Positions 9,127 through 22,815 of a DNA stretch of 64,000 bases are shown in pieces. Positions within the stretch are counted from its first letter, which is position 1; each line of letters begins with the position of its first letter. Source of the stretch: Auanema rhodensis. Its lineage: Eukaryota > Nematoda > Chromadorea > Rhabditida > Rhabditidae. The DNA lies in the NCBI GenBank assembly GCA_964057225.1, contig OZ059894.1:4278001-4342000 (forward strand). The letters are read 5' to 3'. The notes under the pieces were generated by a model. The model had not been told where the DNA came from. It saw only the letters and a list, made by a program, of their open reading frames with translations, and ran no database searches. A program made the position numbers and the translations under genes.

Positions 9127-12100
9127 GTGTACATGGAAACTCAACATACACTAATGCATCATTTTTCAAACGATCATAACTAATTTTTGTATCAAGCGTT
9201 TTTCAATGTAGTATAGTGCATTCGATGCGGATTTTTAAGCTGCGTCGATCTGTGTTATCAGATTTGCGCTAGCTTAAAAATGCACCGAGATATCAACTGA
9301 TATAAGTTCACACTTATATCCTCGATTTTCACCCTGAAGAAATAATTTTTTCGTTGAATATTATTGTCCATCGTCTTTGCCTTGAAAAATGGAATCTTGA
9401 AACATCTACTTTTTGCTAAATTATTTTGAAATTTTTCGAAAAAATTTTTGTCAAAATGTTTTTGGAAGCAATGTTGAGTGTACATGGAAACTCAACATAC
9501 ACTAATGCATCATTTTTCAAACGATCATAACTAATTTTTGTATCAAGTGTTTCTCAATGTAATATAGTGCATTCGATGCGGATTTTTAAGCTGCGTCGAT
9601 CTGTGTTATCAGATTTGCGCTAGCTTAAAAATGCACCGAGATATCAACTGATATAAGTTCACACTTATATCCTCGATTTTCACCCTGAAGAATTAATTTT
9701 TTCGTTGAATAACATTGTCCATCGTCTTTGCCTTGAAAAATGGAATCTTAAAACATCTAATTTTTGCTAAATTATTTTGAAATTTTTCGAAAAAATTTTT
9801 GTCAAAATGTTTTTGGAAGCAATGTTGAGTGTACATGGAAACTCAACATACACTAATGCATCATTTTTCAAACGATCATAACTAATTTTTGTATCAAGTG
9901 TTTCTCAATGTAATATAGTGCATTCGATGCGGATTTTTAAGCTGCGTCGATCTGTGTTATCAGATTTGCACTAGCTTAAAAATGCACCGAGATATCAACT
10001 GATATAAGTTCACACTTATATCCTCGATTTTCACCCTGAAGAATTAATTTTTTCGTTGAATAACATTGTCCATCGTCTTTGCCTTGAAAAATGGAATCTA
10101 AAAACATCTACTTTTTGCTAAATTATTTTGAAATTTTTCGAAAAAATTTTTGTCAAAATGTTTTTGGAAGCAATGTTGAGTGTACATGGAAACTCAACAT
10201 ACACTAATGCATCATTTTTCAAACGATCATAACTAATTTTTGTATCAAGTGTTTCTCAATGTAATATAGTGCATTCGATGCGGATTTTTAAGCTGCGTCG
10301 ATCTGTGTTATCAGATTTGCGCTAGCTTAAAAATGCACCGAGATATCAACTGATATAAGTTCACACTTATATCCTCGATTTTCACCCTGAAGAATTAATT
10401 TTTTCGTTGAATAACATTGTCCATCGTCTTTGCCTTGAAAAATGGAATCTTAAAACATCTAATTTTTGCTAAATTATTTTGAAATTTTTCGAAAAAATTT
10501 TTGTCAAAATGTTTTTGGAAGCAATGTTGAGTGTACATGGAAACTCAACATACACTAATGCATCATTTTTCAAACGATCATAACTAATTTTTGTATCAAG
10601 TGTTTCTCAATGTAATATAGTGCATTCGATGCGGATTTTTAAGCTGCGTCGATCTGTGTTATCAGATTTGCGCTAGCTTAAAAATGCATCGAGATATCAA
10701 CTGATATAAGTTCACACTTATATCCTCGATTTTCACCCTGAAGAAATAATTTTTTCGTTGAATAACATTGTCCATCGTCTTTGCCTTGAAAAAAGGAATC
10801 TAAAAACATCTACTTTTTGCTAAATTATTTTGAAATTTTTCGAAAAAATTTTTGTCAAAATGTTTTTGGAAGCAATGTTGAGTGTACATGGAAACTCAAC
10901 ATACACTAATGCATCATTTTTCAAACGATCATAACTTATTTTTGTATTAAGCTTTTCTCAATGTAGTATAGTGCATTCGATGCGGATTTTTAAGCTGCGT
11001 CGATCTGTGTTATCAGATTTGCGCTAGCTTGTAAATGCACCGAGATATCAACTGATATAAGTTCACACTTATATTCTCGATTTTCACCCTGAAGAAATAA
11101 TTTTTTCGTTGAATAACATTGTCCATCGTCTTCGCCTTGAAAAAAGGAATCTAAAAACATCTACTTTTTGCTAAATTATTTTGAAATTTTCCGAAAAAAT
11201 TTTTGTCAAAATGTTTTTGGAAGCAATGTTGAGTGTACATGGAAACTCAACATACACTAATGCATCATTTTTCAAACGATCATAACTAATTTTTGTATCA
11301 AGCGTTTTTCAATGTAGTATAGTGCATTCGATGCGGATTTTTAAGCTGCGTCGATCTGTGTTATCAGATTTGCGCTAGCTTAAAAATGCACCGAGATATC
11401 AACTGATATAAGTTCACACTTATATCCTCGATTTTCACCCTGAAGAATTAATTTTTTCGTTGAATAACATTGTCCATCGTCTTTGCCTTGAAAAATGGAA
11501 TCTTAAAACATCTACTTTTTGCTAAATTATTTTGAAATTTTTCGAAAAAATTTTTGTCAAAATGTTTTTGGAAGCAATGTTGAGTGTACATGGAAACTCA
11601 ACATACACTAATGCATCATTTTTCAAACGATCATAACTAATTTTTGTATTAAGCGTTTTTCAATGTAGTATAGTGCATTCGATGCGGATTTCTAAGCTGC
11701 GTCGATCTGTGTTATCAGATTTGCGCTAGCTTAAAAATGCACCGAGATATCAACTGATATAAGTTCACACTTATATCCTCGATTTTCATCCTGAAGAATT
11801 AATTTTTTCGTTGAATAACATTGTCCATCGTCTTTGCCTTGAAAAATGGAATCTAAAAACATCTACTTTTTGCTAAATTATTTTGAAATTTTTCGAAAAA
11901 ATTTTTGTCAAAATGTTTTTGGAAGCAATGTTGAGTGTACATGGAAACTCAACATACACTAATGCATCATTTTTCAAACGATCATAACTAATTTTTGTAT
12001 CAAGCGTTTTTCAATGTAGTATAGTGCATTCGATGCGGATTTTTAAGCTGCGTCGATCTGTGTTATCAGATTTGCGCTAGCTTAAAAATGCACCGAGATA

Positions 12101-14040
12101 TCAACTGATATAAGTTCACACTTATATCCTCGATTTTCACCCTGAAGAATTAATTTTTTCGTTGAATAACATTGTCCATCGTCTTTGCCTTGAAAAATGG
12201 AATCTTAAAACATCTAATTTTTGCTAAATTATTTTGAAATTTTTCGAAAAAATTTTTGTCAAAATGTTTTTGGAAGCAATGTTGAGTGTACATGGAAACT
12301 CAACATACACTAATGCATCATTTTTCAAACGATCATAACTAATTTTTGTATCAAGTGTTTCTCAATGTAATATAGTGCATTCGATGCGGATTTTTAAGCT
12401 GCGTCGATCTGTGTTATCAGATTTGCACTAGCTTAAAAATGCACCGAGATATCAACTGATATAAGTTCACACTTATATCCTCAATTTTCACCCTGAAGAA
12501 TTAATTTTTTCGTTGAATAACATTGTCCATCGTCTTTGCCTTGAAAAATGGAATCTTAAAACATCTAATTTTTGCTAAATTATTTTGAAATTTTTCGAAA
12601 AAATTTTTGTCAAAATGTTTTTGGAAGCAATGTTGAGTGTACATGGAAACTCAACATACACTAATGCATCATTTTTCAAACGATCATAACTAATTTTTGT
12701 ATCAAGTGTTTCTCAATGTAATATAGTGCATTCGATGCGGATTTTTAAGCTGCGTCGATCTGTGTTATCAGATTTGCGCTAGCTTAAAAATGCACCGAGA
12801 TATCAACTGATATAAGTTCACACTTATATCCTCGATTTTCACCCTGAAGAATTAATTTTTTCGTTGAATAACATTGTCCATCGTCTTTGCCTTGAAAAAT
12901 GGAATCTTAAAACATCTAATTTTTGCTAAATTATTTTGAAATTTTTCGAAAAAATTTTTGTCAAAATGTTTTTGGAAGCAATGTTGAGTGTACATGGAAA
13001 CTCAACATACACTAATGCATCATTTTTCAAACGATCATAACTAATTTTTGTATCAAGTGTTTCTCAATGTAATATAGTGCATTCGATGCGGATTTTTAAG
13101 CTGCGTCGATCTGTGTTATCAGATTTGCACTAGCTTAAAAATGCACCGAGATATCAACTGATATAAGTTCACACTTATATCCTCGATTTTCACCCTGAAG
13201 AATTAATTTTTTCGTTGAATAACATTGTCCATCGTCTTTGCCTTGAAAAATGGAATCTTAAAACATCTAATTTTTGCTAAATTATTTTGAAATTTTTCGA
13301 AAAAATTTTTGTCAAAATGTTTTTGGAAGCAATGTTGAGTGTACATGGAAACTCAACATACACTAATGCATCATTTTTCAAACGATCATAACTAATTTTT
13401 GTATCAAGTGTTTCTCAATGTAATATAGTGCATTCGATGCGGATTTTTAAGCTGCGTCGATCTGTGTTATCAGATTTGCGCTAGCTTAAAAATGCACCGA
13501 GATATCAACTGATATAAGTTCACACTTATATCCTCGATTTTCACCCTGAAGAATTAATTTTTTCGTTGAATAACATTGTCCATCGTCTTTGCCTTGAAAA
13601 ATGGAATCTTAAAACATCTAATTTTTGCTAAATTATTTTGAAATTTTTCGAAAAAATTTTTGTCAAAATGTTTTTGGAAGCAATGTTGAGTGTACATGGA
13701 AACTCAACATACACTAATGCATCATTTTTCAAACGATCATAACTAATTTTTGTATCAAGTGTTTCTCAATGTAATATAGTGCATTCGATGCGGATTTTTA
13801 AGCTGCGTCGATCTGTGTTATCAGATTTGCACTAGCTTAAAAATGCACCGAGATATCAACTGATATAAGTTCACACTTATATCCTCGATTTTCACCCTGA
13901 AGAATTAATTTTTTCGTTGAATAACATTGTCCATCGTCTTTGCCTTGAAAAATGGAATCTAAAAACATCTACTTTTTGCTAAATTATTTTGAAATTTTTC
14001 GAAAAAATTTTTGTCAAAATGTTTTTGGAAGCAATGTTGA
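9127..14040. repeat. G-rich block, monomers 27-40
   Basis: Monomer 27 (9127) is A-like in front and I-like behind (TTATTGTCC, CTTGAAAC). It is followed by G monomers (T71, A85) at 9478, 9829, 10180 and 10531, then D-A-E-A (10882-12285), then five more G monomers (12286-14040). Among the last five, GCACT (12286, 12988, 13690) and GCGCT (12637, 13339) alternate strictly, so the unit is a 702-bp dimer. The G at 12286 also has a private TCAATTTT near 12482. Confidence 0.85.
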
Positions 14041-16146
14041 GTGTACATGGAAACTCAACATACACTAATGCATCATTTTTCAAACGATCATAACTAATTT
14101 TTGTATCAAGCGTTTTTCAATGTAGTATAGTGCATTCGATGCGGATTTTTAAGCTGCGTCGATCTGTGTTATCAGATTTGCGCTAGCTTAAAAATGCACC
14201 GAGATATCAACTGATATAAGTTCACACTTATATCCTCGATTTTCACCCTGAAGAAATAATTTTTTCGTTGAATAACATTGTCCATCGTCTTTGCCTTGAA
14301 AAAAGGAATCTAAAAACATCTACTTTTTGCTAAATTATTTTGAAATTTTTCGAAAAAATTTTTGTCAAAATGTTTTTGGAAGCAATGTTGAGTGTACATG
14401 GAAACTCAACATACACTAATGCATCATTTTTCTAACGATCATAACTAATTTTTGTATTAAGCTTTTCTCAATGTAGTATAGTGCATTCGATGCGGATTTT
14501 TAAGCTGCGTCGATCTGTGTTATCAGATTTGCGCTAGCTTAAAAATGCACCGAGATATCAACTGATATAAGTTCACACTTATATCCTCGATTTTCACCCT
14601 GAAGAATTAATTTTTTCGTTGAATAACATTGTCCATCGTCTTTGCCTTGAAAAATGGAATCTTAAAACATCTAATTTTTGCTAAATTATTTTGAAATTTT
14701 TCGAAAAAATTTTTGTCAAAATGTTTTTGGAAGCAATGTTGAGTGTACATGGAAACTCAACATACACTAATGCATCATTTTTCAAACGATCATAACTAAT
14801 TTTTGTATCAAGTGTTTCTCAATGTAATATAGTGCATTCGATGCGGATTTTTAAGCTGCGTCGATCTGTGTTATCAGATTTGCGCTAGCTTAAAAATGCA
14901 CCGAGATATCAACTGATATAAGTTCACACTTATATCCTCGATTTTCACCCTGAAGAATTAATTTTTTCGTTGAATAACATTGTCCATCGTCTTTGCCTTG
15001 AAAAATGGAATCTAAAAACATCTACTTTTTGCTAAATTATTTTGAAATTTTTCGAAAAAATTTTTGTCAAAATGTTTTTGGAAGCAATGTTGAGTGTACA
15101 TGGAAACTCAACATACACTAATGCATCATTTTTCAAACGATCATAACTAATTTTTGTATCAAGTTTTTCTCAATGTAGTATAGTGCATTCGATGCGGATT
15201 TTTAAGCTGCGTCGATCTGTGTTATCAGATTTGCGCTAGCTTAAAAATGCACCGAGATATCAACTGATATAAGTTCACACTTATATCCTCGATTTTCACC
15301 CTGAAGAATTAATTTTTTCGTTGAATAACATTGTTCATCGTCTTTGCCTTGAAAAATGGAATCTTAAAACATCTAATTTTTGCTAAATTATTTTGAAATT
15401 TTTCGAAAAAATTTTTGTCAAAATGTTTTTGGAAGCAATGTTGAGTGTACATGGAAACTCAACATACACTAATGCATCATTTTTCAAACGATCATAACTA
15501 ATTTTTGTATCAAGTGTTTCTCAATGTAATATAGTGCATTCGATGTGGATTTTTAAGCTGCGTCGATCTGTGTTATCAGATTTGCGCTAGCTTAAAAATG
15601 CACCGAGATATCAACTGATATAAGTTCACACTTATATCCTCGATTTTCACCCTGAAGAATTAATTTTTTCGTTGAATAACATTGTCCATCGTCTTTGCCT
15701 TGAAAAATGGAATCTAAAAACATCTACTTTTTGCTAAATTATTTTGAAATTTTTCGAAAAAATTTTTGTCAAAATGTTTTTGGAAGCAATGTTGAGTGTA
15801 CATGGAAACTCAACATACACTAATGCATCATTTTTCAAACGATCATAACTAATTTTTGTATCAAGCGTTTTTCAATGTAGTATAGTGCATTCGATGCGGA
15901 GTTTTAAGCTGCGTCGATCTGTGTTATCAGATTTGCGCTAGCTTAAAAATGCACCGAGATATCAACTGATATAAGTTCACACTTATATCCTCGATTTTCA
16001 CCCTGAAGAATTAATTTTTTCGTTGAATAACATTGTCCATCGTCTTTGCCTTGAAAAATGGAATCTAAAAACATCTACTTTTTGCTAAATTATTTTGAAA
16101 TTTTTCGAAAAAATTTTTGTCAAAATGTTTTTGGAAGCAATGTTGA
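14041..16146. repeat. Transition block, monomers 41-46
   Basis: Order is A-C-G-H-G-A. H (15094) has CAAGTTTTTCTC and GTTCATC. The last A (15796) has G106 (GGAGTTTTAAG) in front but an ordinary back half, so it is half of an I monomer. The G at 15445 has a private GATGTGGA. It leads into the 7-monomer HOR. Confidence 0.8.
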
Positions 16147-18603
16147 GTGTACATGGAAACTCAACATACACTAATGCATCATTTTTCAAACGATCATAAC
16201 TAATTTTTGTATCAAGCGTTTTTCAATGTAGTATAGTGCATTCGATGCGGAGTTTTAAGCTGCGTCGATCTGTGTTATCAGATTTGCGCTAGCTTAAAAA
16301 TGCACCGAGATATCAACTGATATAAGTTCACACTTATATCCTCGATTTTCACCCTGAAGAAATAATTTTTTCGTTGAATATTATTGTCCATCGTCTTTGC
16401 CTTGAAAAATGGAATCTTGAAACATCTACTTTTTGCTAAATTATTTAGAAATTTTTCGAAAAAATTTTTGTCAAAATGTTTTTGGAAGCAATGTTGAGTG
16501 TACATGGAAACTCAACATACACTAATGCATCATTTTTCAAACGATCATAACTAATTTTTGTATCAAGTGTTTCTCAATGTAATATAGTGCATTCGATGCG
16601 GATTTTTAAGCTGCGTCGATCTGTGTTATCAGATTTGCGCTAGCTTGAAAATGCACCGAGATATCAACTGATATAAGTTCACACTTATATCCTCGATTTT
16701 CACCCTGAAGAATTAATTTTTTCGTTGAATAACATTGTCCATCGTCTTTGCCTTGAAAAATGGAATCTTAAAACATCTAATTTTTGCTAAATTATTTTGA
16801 AATTTTTCGAAAAAATTTTTGTCAAAATGTTTTTGGAAGCAATGTTGAGTGTACATGGAAACTCAACATACACTAATGCATCATTTTTCAAACGATCATA
16901 ACTAATTTTTGTATCAAGCGTTTTTCAATGTAGTATATTGCATTCGATGCGGAGTTTTAAGCTGCGTCGATCTGTGTTATCAGATTTGCGCTAGCTTAAA
17001 AATGCACCGAGATATCAACTGATATAAGTTCACACTTATATCCTCGATTTTCACCCTGAAGAATTAATTTTTTCGTTGAATAACATTGTCCATCGTCTTT
17101 GCCTTGAAAAATGGAATCTTAAAACATCTAATTTTTGCTAAATTATTTTGAAATTTTTCGAAAAAATTTTTGTCAAAATGTTTTTGGAAGCAATGTTGAG
17201 TGTACATGGAAACTCAACATACACTAATGCATCATTTTTCAAACGATCATAACTAATTTTTGTATCAAGTGTTTCTCAATGTAATATAGTGCATTCGATG
17301 CGGATTTTTAAGCTGCGTCGATCTGTGTTATCAGATTTGCGCTAGCTTAAAAATGCACCGAGATATCAACTGATATAAGTTCACACTTATATCCTCGATT
17401 TTCACCCTGAAGAATTAATTTTTTCGTTGAATAACATTGTCCATCGTCTTTGCCTTGAAAAATGGAATCTAAAAACATCTACTTTTTGCTAAATTATTTT
17501 GAAATTTTTCGAAAAAATTTTTGTCAAAATGTTTTTGGAAGCAATGTTGAGTGTACATGGAAACTCAACATACACTAATGCATCATTTTTCAAACGGTCA
17601 TAACTAATTTTTGTATCAAGCGTTTCTTAATGTAGTATAGTGCATTCGATCCGGATTTTTAAGCTGCGTCAATCTGTGTTATCAGATTTGCGCTAGCTTA
17701 AAAATGCACCGAGATATCAACTGATATAAGTTCACACTTATATCCTCGATTTTCACCCTGAAGAATTAATTTTTTCGTTGAATAACATTGTCCATCGTCT
17801 TTGCCTTGAAAAATGGAATCTAAAAACATCTACTTTTTGCTAAATTATTTTGAAATTTTTCGAAAAAATTTTGGTCAAAATGTTTTTGGAAGCAATGTTG
17901 AGTGTACATGGAAACTCAACATACACTAATGCATCATTTTTCAAACGATCATAACTAATTTTTGTATCAAGCGTTTTTCAATGTAGTATAGTGCATTCGA
18001 TGCGGATTTTTAAGCTGCGTCGATCTGTGTTATCAGATTTGCGCTAGCTTAAAAATGCACCGAGATATCAACTGATATAAGTTCACACTTATATCCTCGA
18101 TTTTCACCCTGAAGAATTAATTTTTTCGTTGAATAACATTGTCCATCGTCTTTGCCTTGAAAAATGGAATCTAAAAACATCTACTTTTTGCTAAATTATT
18201 TTGAAATTTTTCGAAACAATTTTTGTCAAAATGTTTTTGGAAGCAATGTTGAGTGTACATGGAAACTCAACATACACTAATGCATCATTTTTCAAACGAT
18301 CATAACTAATTTTTGTATCAAGTTTTTCTCAATGTAGTATAGTGCATTCGATGCGGATTTTTAAGCTGCGTCGATCTGTGTTATCAGATTTGCGCTAGCT
18401 TAAAAATGCACCGAGATATCAACTGATATAAGTTCACACTTATATCCTCGATTTTCACCCTGAAGAATTAATTTTTTCGTTGAATAACATTGTTCATCGT
18501 CTTTGCCTTGAAAAATGGAATCTAAAAACATCTACTTTTTGCTAAATTATTTTGAAATTTTTCGAAAAAATTTTTGTCAAAATGTTTTTGGAAGCAATGT
18601 TGA
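16147..18603. repeat. 7-monomer HOR (I-G-A-G-B-A-H), copy 1
   Basis: Seven monomers, 2457 bp. Order: I (16147), G (16498), A with G106 and the private TATATTGC (16849), G (17200), B with TTTTGGTC (17551), A with C316 (17902), H (18253). Private rare marks shared with copy 2 show that the whole 2457-bp unit was duplicated. Copy 1 alone has CTTGAAAATG near 16645. Confidence 0.92.
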
Positions 18604-21060
18604 GTGTACATGGAAACTCAACATACACTAATGCATCATTTTTCAAACGATCATAACTAATTTTTGTATCAAGCGTTTTTCAATGTAGTATAGTGCATTC
18701 GATGCGGAGTTTTAAGCTGCGTCGATCTGTGTTATCAGATTTGCGCTAGCTTAAAAATGCACCGAGATATCAACTGATATAAGTTCACACTTATATCCTC
18801 GATTTTCACCCTGAAGAAATAATTTTTTCGTTGAATATTATTGTCCATCGTCTTTGCCTTGAAAAATGGAATCTTGAAACATCTACTTTTTGCTAAATTA
18901 TTTAGAAATTTTTCGAAAAAATTTTTGTCAAAATGTTTTTGGAAGCAATGTTGAGTGTACATGGAAACTCAACATACACTAATGCATCATTTTTCAAACG
19001 ATCATAACTAATTTTTGTATCAAGTGTTTCTCAATGTAATATAGTGCATTCGATGCGGATTTTTAAGCTGCGTCGATCTGTGTTATCAGATTTGCGCTAG
19101 CTTAAAAATGCACCGAGATATCAACTGATATAAGTTCACACTTATATCCTCGATTTTCACCCTGAAGAATTAATTTTTTCGTTGAATAACATTGTCCATC
19201 GTCTTTGCCTTGAAAAATGGAATCTTAAAACATCTAATTTTTGCTAAATTATTTTGAAATTTTTCGAAAAAATTTTTGTCAAAATGTTTTTGGAAGCAAT
19301 GTTGAGTGTACATGGAAACTCAACATACACTAATGCATCATTTTTCAAACGATCATAACTAATTTTTGTATCAAGCGTTTTTCAATGTAGTATATTGCAT
19401 TCGATGCGGAGTTTTAAGCTGCGTCGATCTGTGTTATCAGATTTGCGCTAGCTTAAAAATGCACCGAGATATCAACTGATATAAGTTCACACTTATATCC
19501 TCGATTTTCACCCTGAAGAATTAATTTTTTCGTTGAATAACATTGTCCATCGTCTTTGCCTTGAAAAATGGAATCTTAAAACATCTAATTTTTGCTAAAT
19601 TATTTTGAAATTTTTCGAAAAAATTTTTGTCAAAATGTTTTTGGAAGCAATGTTGAGTGTACATGGAAACTCAACATACACTAATGCATCATTTTTCAAA
19701 CGATCATAACTAATTTTTGTATCAAGTGTTTCTCAATGTAATATAGTGCATTCGATGCGGATTTTCAAGCTGCGTCGATCTGTGTTATCAGATTTGCGCT
19801 AGCTTAAAAATGCACCGAGATATCAACTGATATAAGTTCACACTTATATCCTCGATTTTCACCCTGAAGAATTAATTTTTTCGTTGAATAACATTGTCCA
19901 TCGTCTTTGCCTTGAAAAATGGAATCTAAAAACATCTACTTTTTGCTAAATTATTTTGAAATTTTTCGAAAAAATTTTTGTCAAAATGTTTTTGGAAGCA
20001 ATGTTGAGTGTACATGGAAACTCAACATACACTAATGCATCATTTTTCAAACGGTCATAACTAATTTTTGTATCAAGCGTTTCTTAATGTAGTATAGTGC
20101 ATTCGATCCGGATTTTTAAGCTGCGTCAATCTGTGTTATCAGATTTGCGCTAGCTTAAAAATGCACCGAGATATCAACTGATATAAGTTCACACTTATAT
20201 CCTCGATTTTCACCCTGAAGAATTAATTTTTTCGTTGAATAACATTGTCCATCGTCTTTGCCTTGAAAAATGGAATCTAAAAACATCTACTTTTTGCTAA
20301 ATTATTTTGAAATTTTTCGAAAAAATTTTGGTCAAAATGTTTTTGGAAGCAATGTTGAGTGTACATGGAAACTCAACATACACTAATGCATCATTTTTCA
20401 AACGATCATAACTAATTTTTGTATCAAGCGTTTTTCAATGTAGTATAGTGCATTCGATGCGGATTTTTAAGCTGCGTCGATCTGTGTTATCAGATTTGCG
20501 CTAGCTTAAAAATGCACCGAGATATCAACTGATATAAGTTCACACTTATATCCTCGATTTTCACCCTGAAGAATTAATTTTTTCGTTGAATAACATTGTC
20601 CATCGTCTTTGCCTTGAAAAATGGAATCTAAAAACATCTACTTTTTGCTAAATTATTTTGAAATTTTTCGAAACAATTTTTGTCAAAATGTTTTTGGAAG
20701 CAATGTTGAGTGTACATGGAAACTCAACATACACTAATGCATCATTTTTCAAACGATCATAACTAATTTTTGTATCAAGTTTTTCTCAATGTAGTATAGT
20801 GCATTCGATGCGGATTTTTAAGCTGCGTCGATCTGTGTTATCAGATTTGCGCTAGCTTAAAAATGCACCGAGATATCAACTGATATAAGTTCACACTTAT
20901 ATCCTCGATTTTCACCCTGAAGAATTAATTTTTTCGTTGAATAACATTGTTCATCGTCTTTGCCTTGAAAAATGGAATCTTAAAACATCTAATTTTTGCT
21001 AAATTATTTTGAAATTTTTCGAAAAAATTTTTGTCAAAATGTTTTTGGAAGCAATGTTGA
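18604..21060. repeat. 7-monomer HOR (I-G-A-G-B-A-H), copy 2
   Basis: Same order and same rare markers as copy 1, including TATATTGC in the third monomer (19306) and TTTTGGTC in the fifth (20008). Differences: the fourth monomer (19657) has C110, and the last (20710) has TCTTAAAACATCTAATTT instead of TCTAAAAACATCTACTTT. So the copies are recent but not identical. Confidence 0.92.
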
Positions 21061-22815
21061 GTGTACATGGAAACTCAACATACACTAATGCATCATTTTT
21101 CAAACGATCATAACTAATTTTTGTATCAAGTGTTTCTCAATGTAATATAGTGCATTCGATGCGGATTTTTAAGCTGCGTCGATCTGTGTTATCAGATTTG
21201 CGCTAGCTTAAAAATGCACCGAGATATCAACTGATATAAGTTCACACTTATATCCTCGATTTTCACCCTGAAGAATTAATTTTTTCGTTGAATAACATTG
21301 TCCATCGTCTTTGCCTTGAAAAATGGAATCTAAAAACATCTACTTTTTGCTAAATTATTTTGAAATTTTTCGAAAAAATTTTTGTCAAAATGTTTTTGGA
21401 AGCAATGTTGAGTGTACATGGAAACTCAACATACACTAATGCATCATTTTTCAAACGATCATAACTAATTTTTGTATCAAGCGTTTTTCAATGTAGTATA
21501 GTGCATTCGATGCGGAGTTTTAAGCTGCGTCGATCTGTGTTATCAGATTTGCGCTAGCTTAAAAATGCACCGAGATATCAACTGATATAAGTTCACACTT
21601 ATATCCTCGATTTTCACCCTGAAGAAATAATTTTTTCGTTGAATATTATTGTCCATCGTCTTTGCCTTGAAAAATGGAATCTTGAAACATCTACTTTTTG
21701 CTAAATTATTTAGAAATTTTTCGAAAAAATTTTTGTCAAAATGTTTTTGGAAGCAATGTTGAGTGTACATGGAAACTCAACATACACTAATGCATCATTT
21801 TTCAAACGATCATAACTAATTTTTGTATCAAGTGTTTCTCAATGTAATATAGTGCATTCGATGCGGATTTTTAAGCTGCGTCGATCTGTGTTATCAGATT
21901 TGCGCTAGCTTAAAAATGCACCGAGATATCAACTGATATAAGTTCACACTTATATCCTCGATTTTCACCCTGAAGAATTAATTTTTTCGTTGAATAACAT
22001 TGTCCATCGTCTTTGCCTTGAAAAATGGAATCTAAAAACATCTACTTTTTGCTAAATTATTCTGAAATTTTTCGAAAAAATTTTTGTCAAAATGTTTTTG
22101 GAAGCAATGTTGAGTGTACATGGAAACTCAACATACACTAATGCATCATTTTTCAAACGGTCATAACTAATTTTTGTATCAAGCGTTTCTTAATGTAGTA
22201 TAGTGCATTCGATCCGGATTTTTAAGCTGCGTCAATCTGTGTTATCAGATTTGCGCTAGCTTAAAAATGCACCGAGATATCAACTGATATAAGTTCACAC
22301 TTATATCCTCGATTTTCACCCTGAAGAATTAATTTTTTCGTTGAATAACATTGTCCATCGTCTTTGCCTTGAAAAATGGAATCTAAAAACATCTACTTTT
22401 CGCTAAATTATTTTGAAATTTTTCGAAAAAATTTTGGTCAAAATGTTTTTGGAAGCAATGTTGAGTGTACATGGAAACTCAACATACACTAATGCATCAT
22501 TTTTCAAACGATCATAACTAATTTTTGTATCAAGCGTTTTTCAATGTAGTATAGTGCATTCGATGCGGATTTTTAAGCTGCGTCGATCTGTGTTATCAGA
22601 TTTGCGCTAGCTTAAAAATGCACCGAGATATCAACTGATATAAGTTCACACTTATATCCTCGATTTTCACCCTGAAGAATTAATTTTTTCGTTGAATAAC
22701 ATTGTCCATCGTCTTTGCCTTGAAAAATGGAATCTAAAAACATCTACTTTTTGCTAAATTATTTTGAAATTTTTCGAAACAATTTTTGTCAAAATGTTTT
22801 TGGAAGCAATGTTGA
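21061..22815. repeat. Shortened third copy of the 7-monomer HOR
   Basis: Order is G-I-G-B-A. Compared with the complete copies it has one extra G in front (21061), and the A-G pair between G and B is missing. The B (22114) keeps TTTTGGTC and the A (22465) keeps C316, as in the full unit. A two-monomer deletion by unequal exchange explains it. The G at 21763 has a private TTATTCTG near 22059. Confidence 0.82.
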
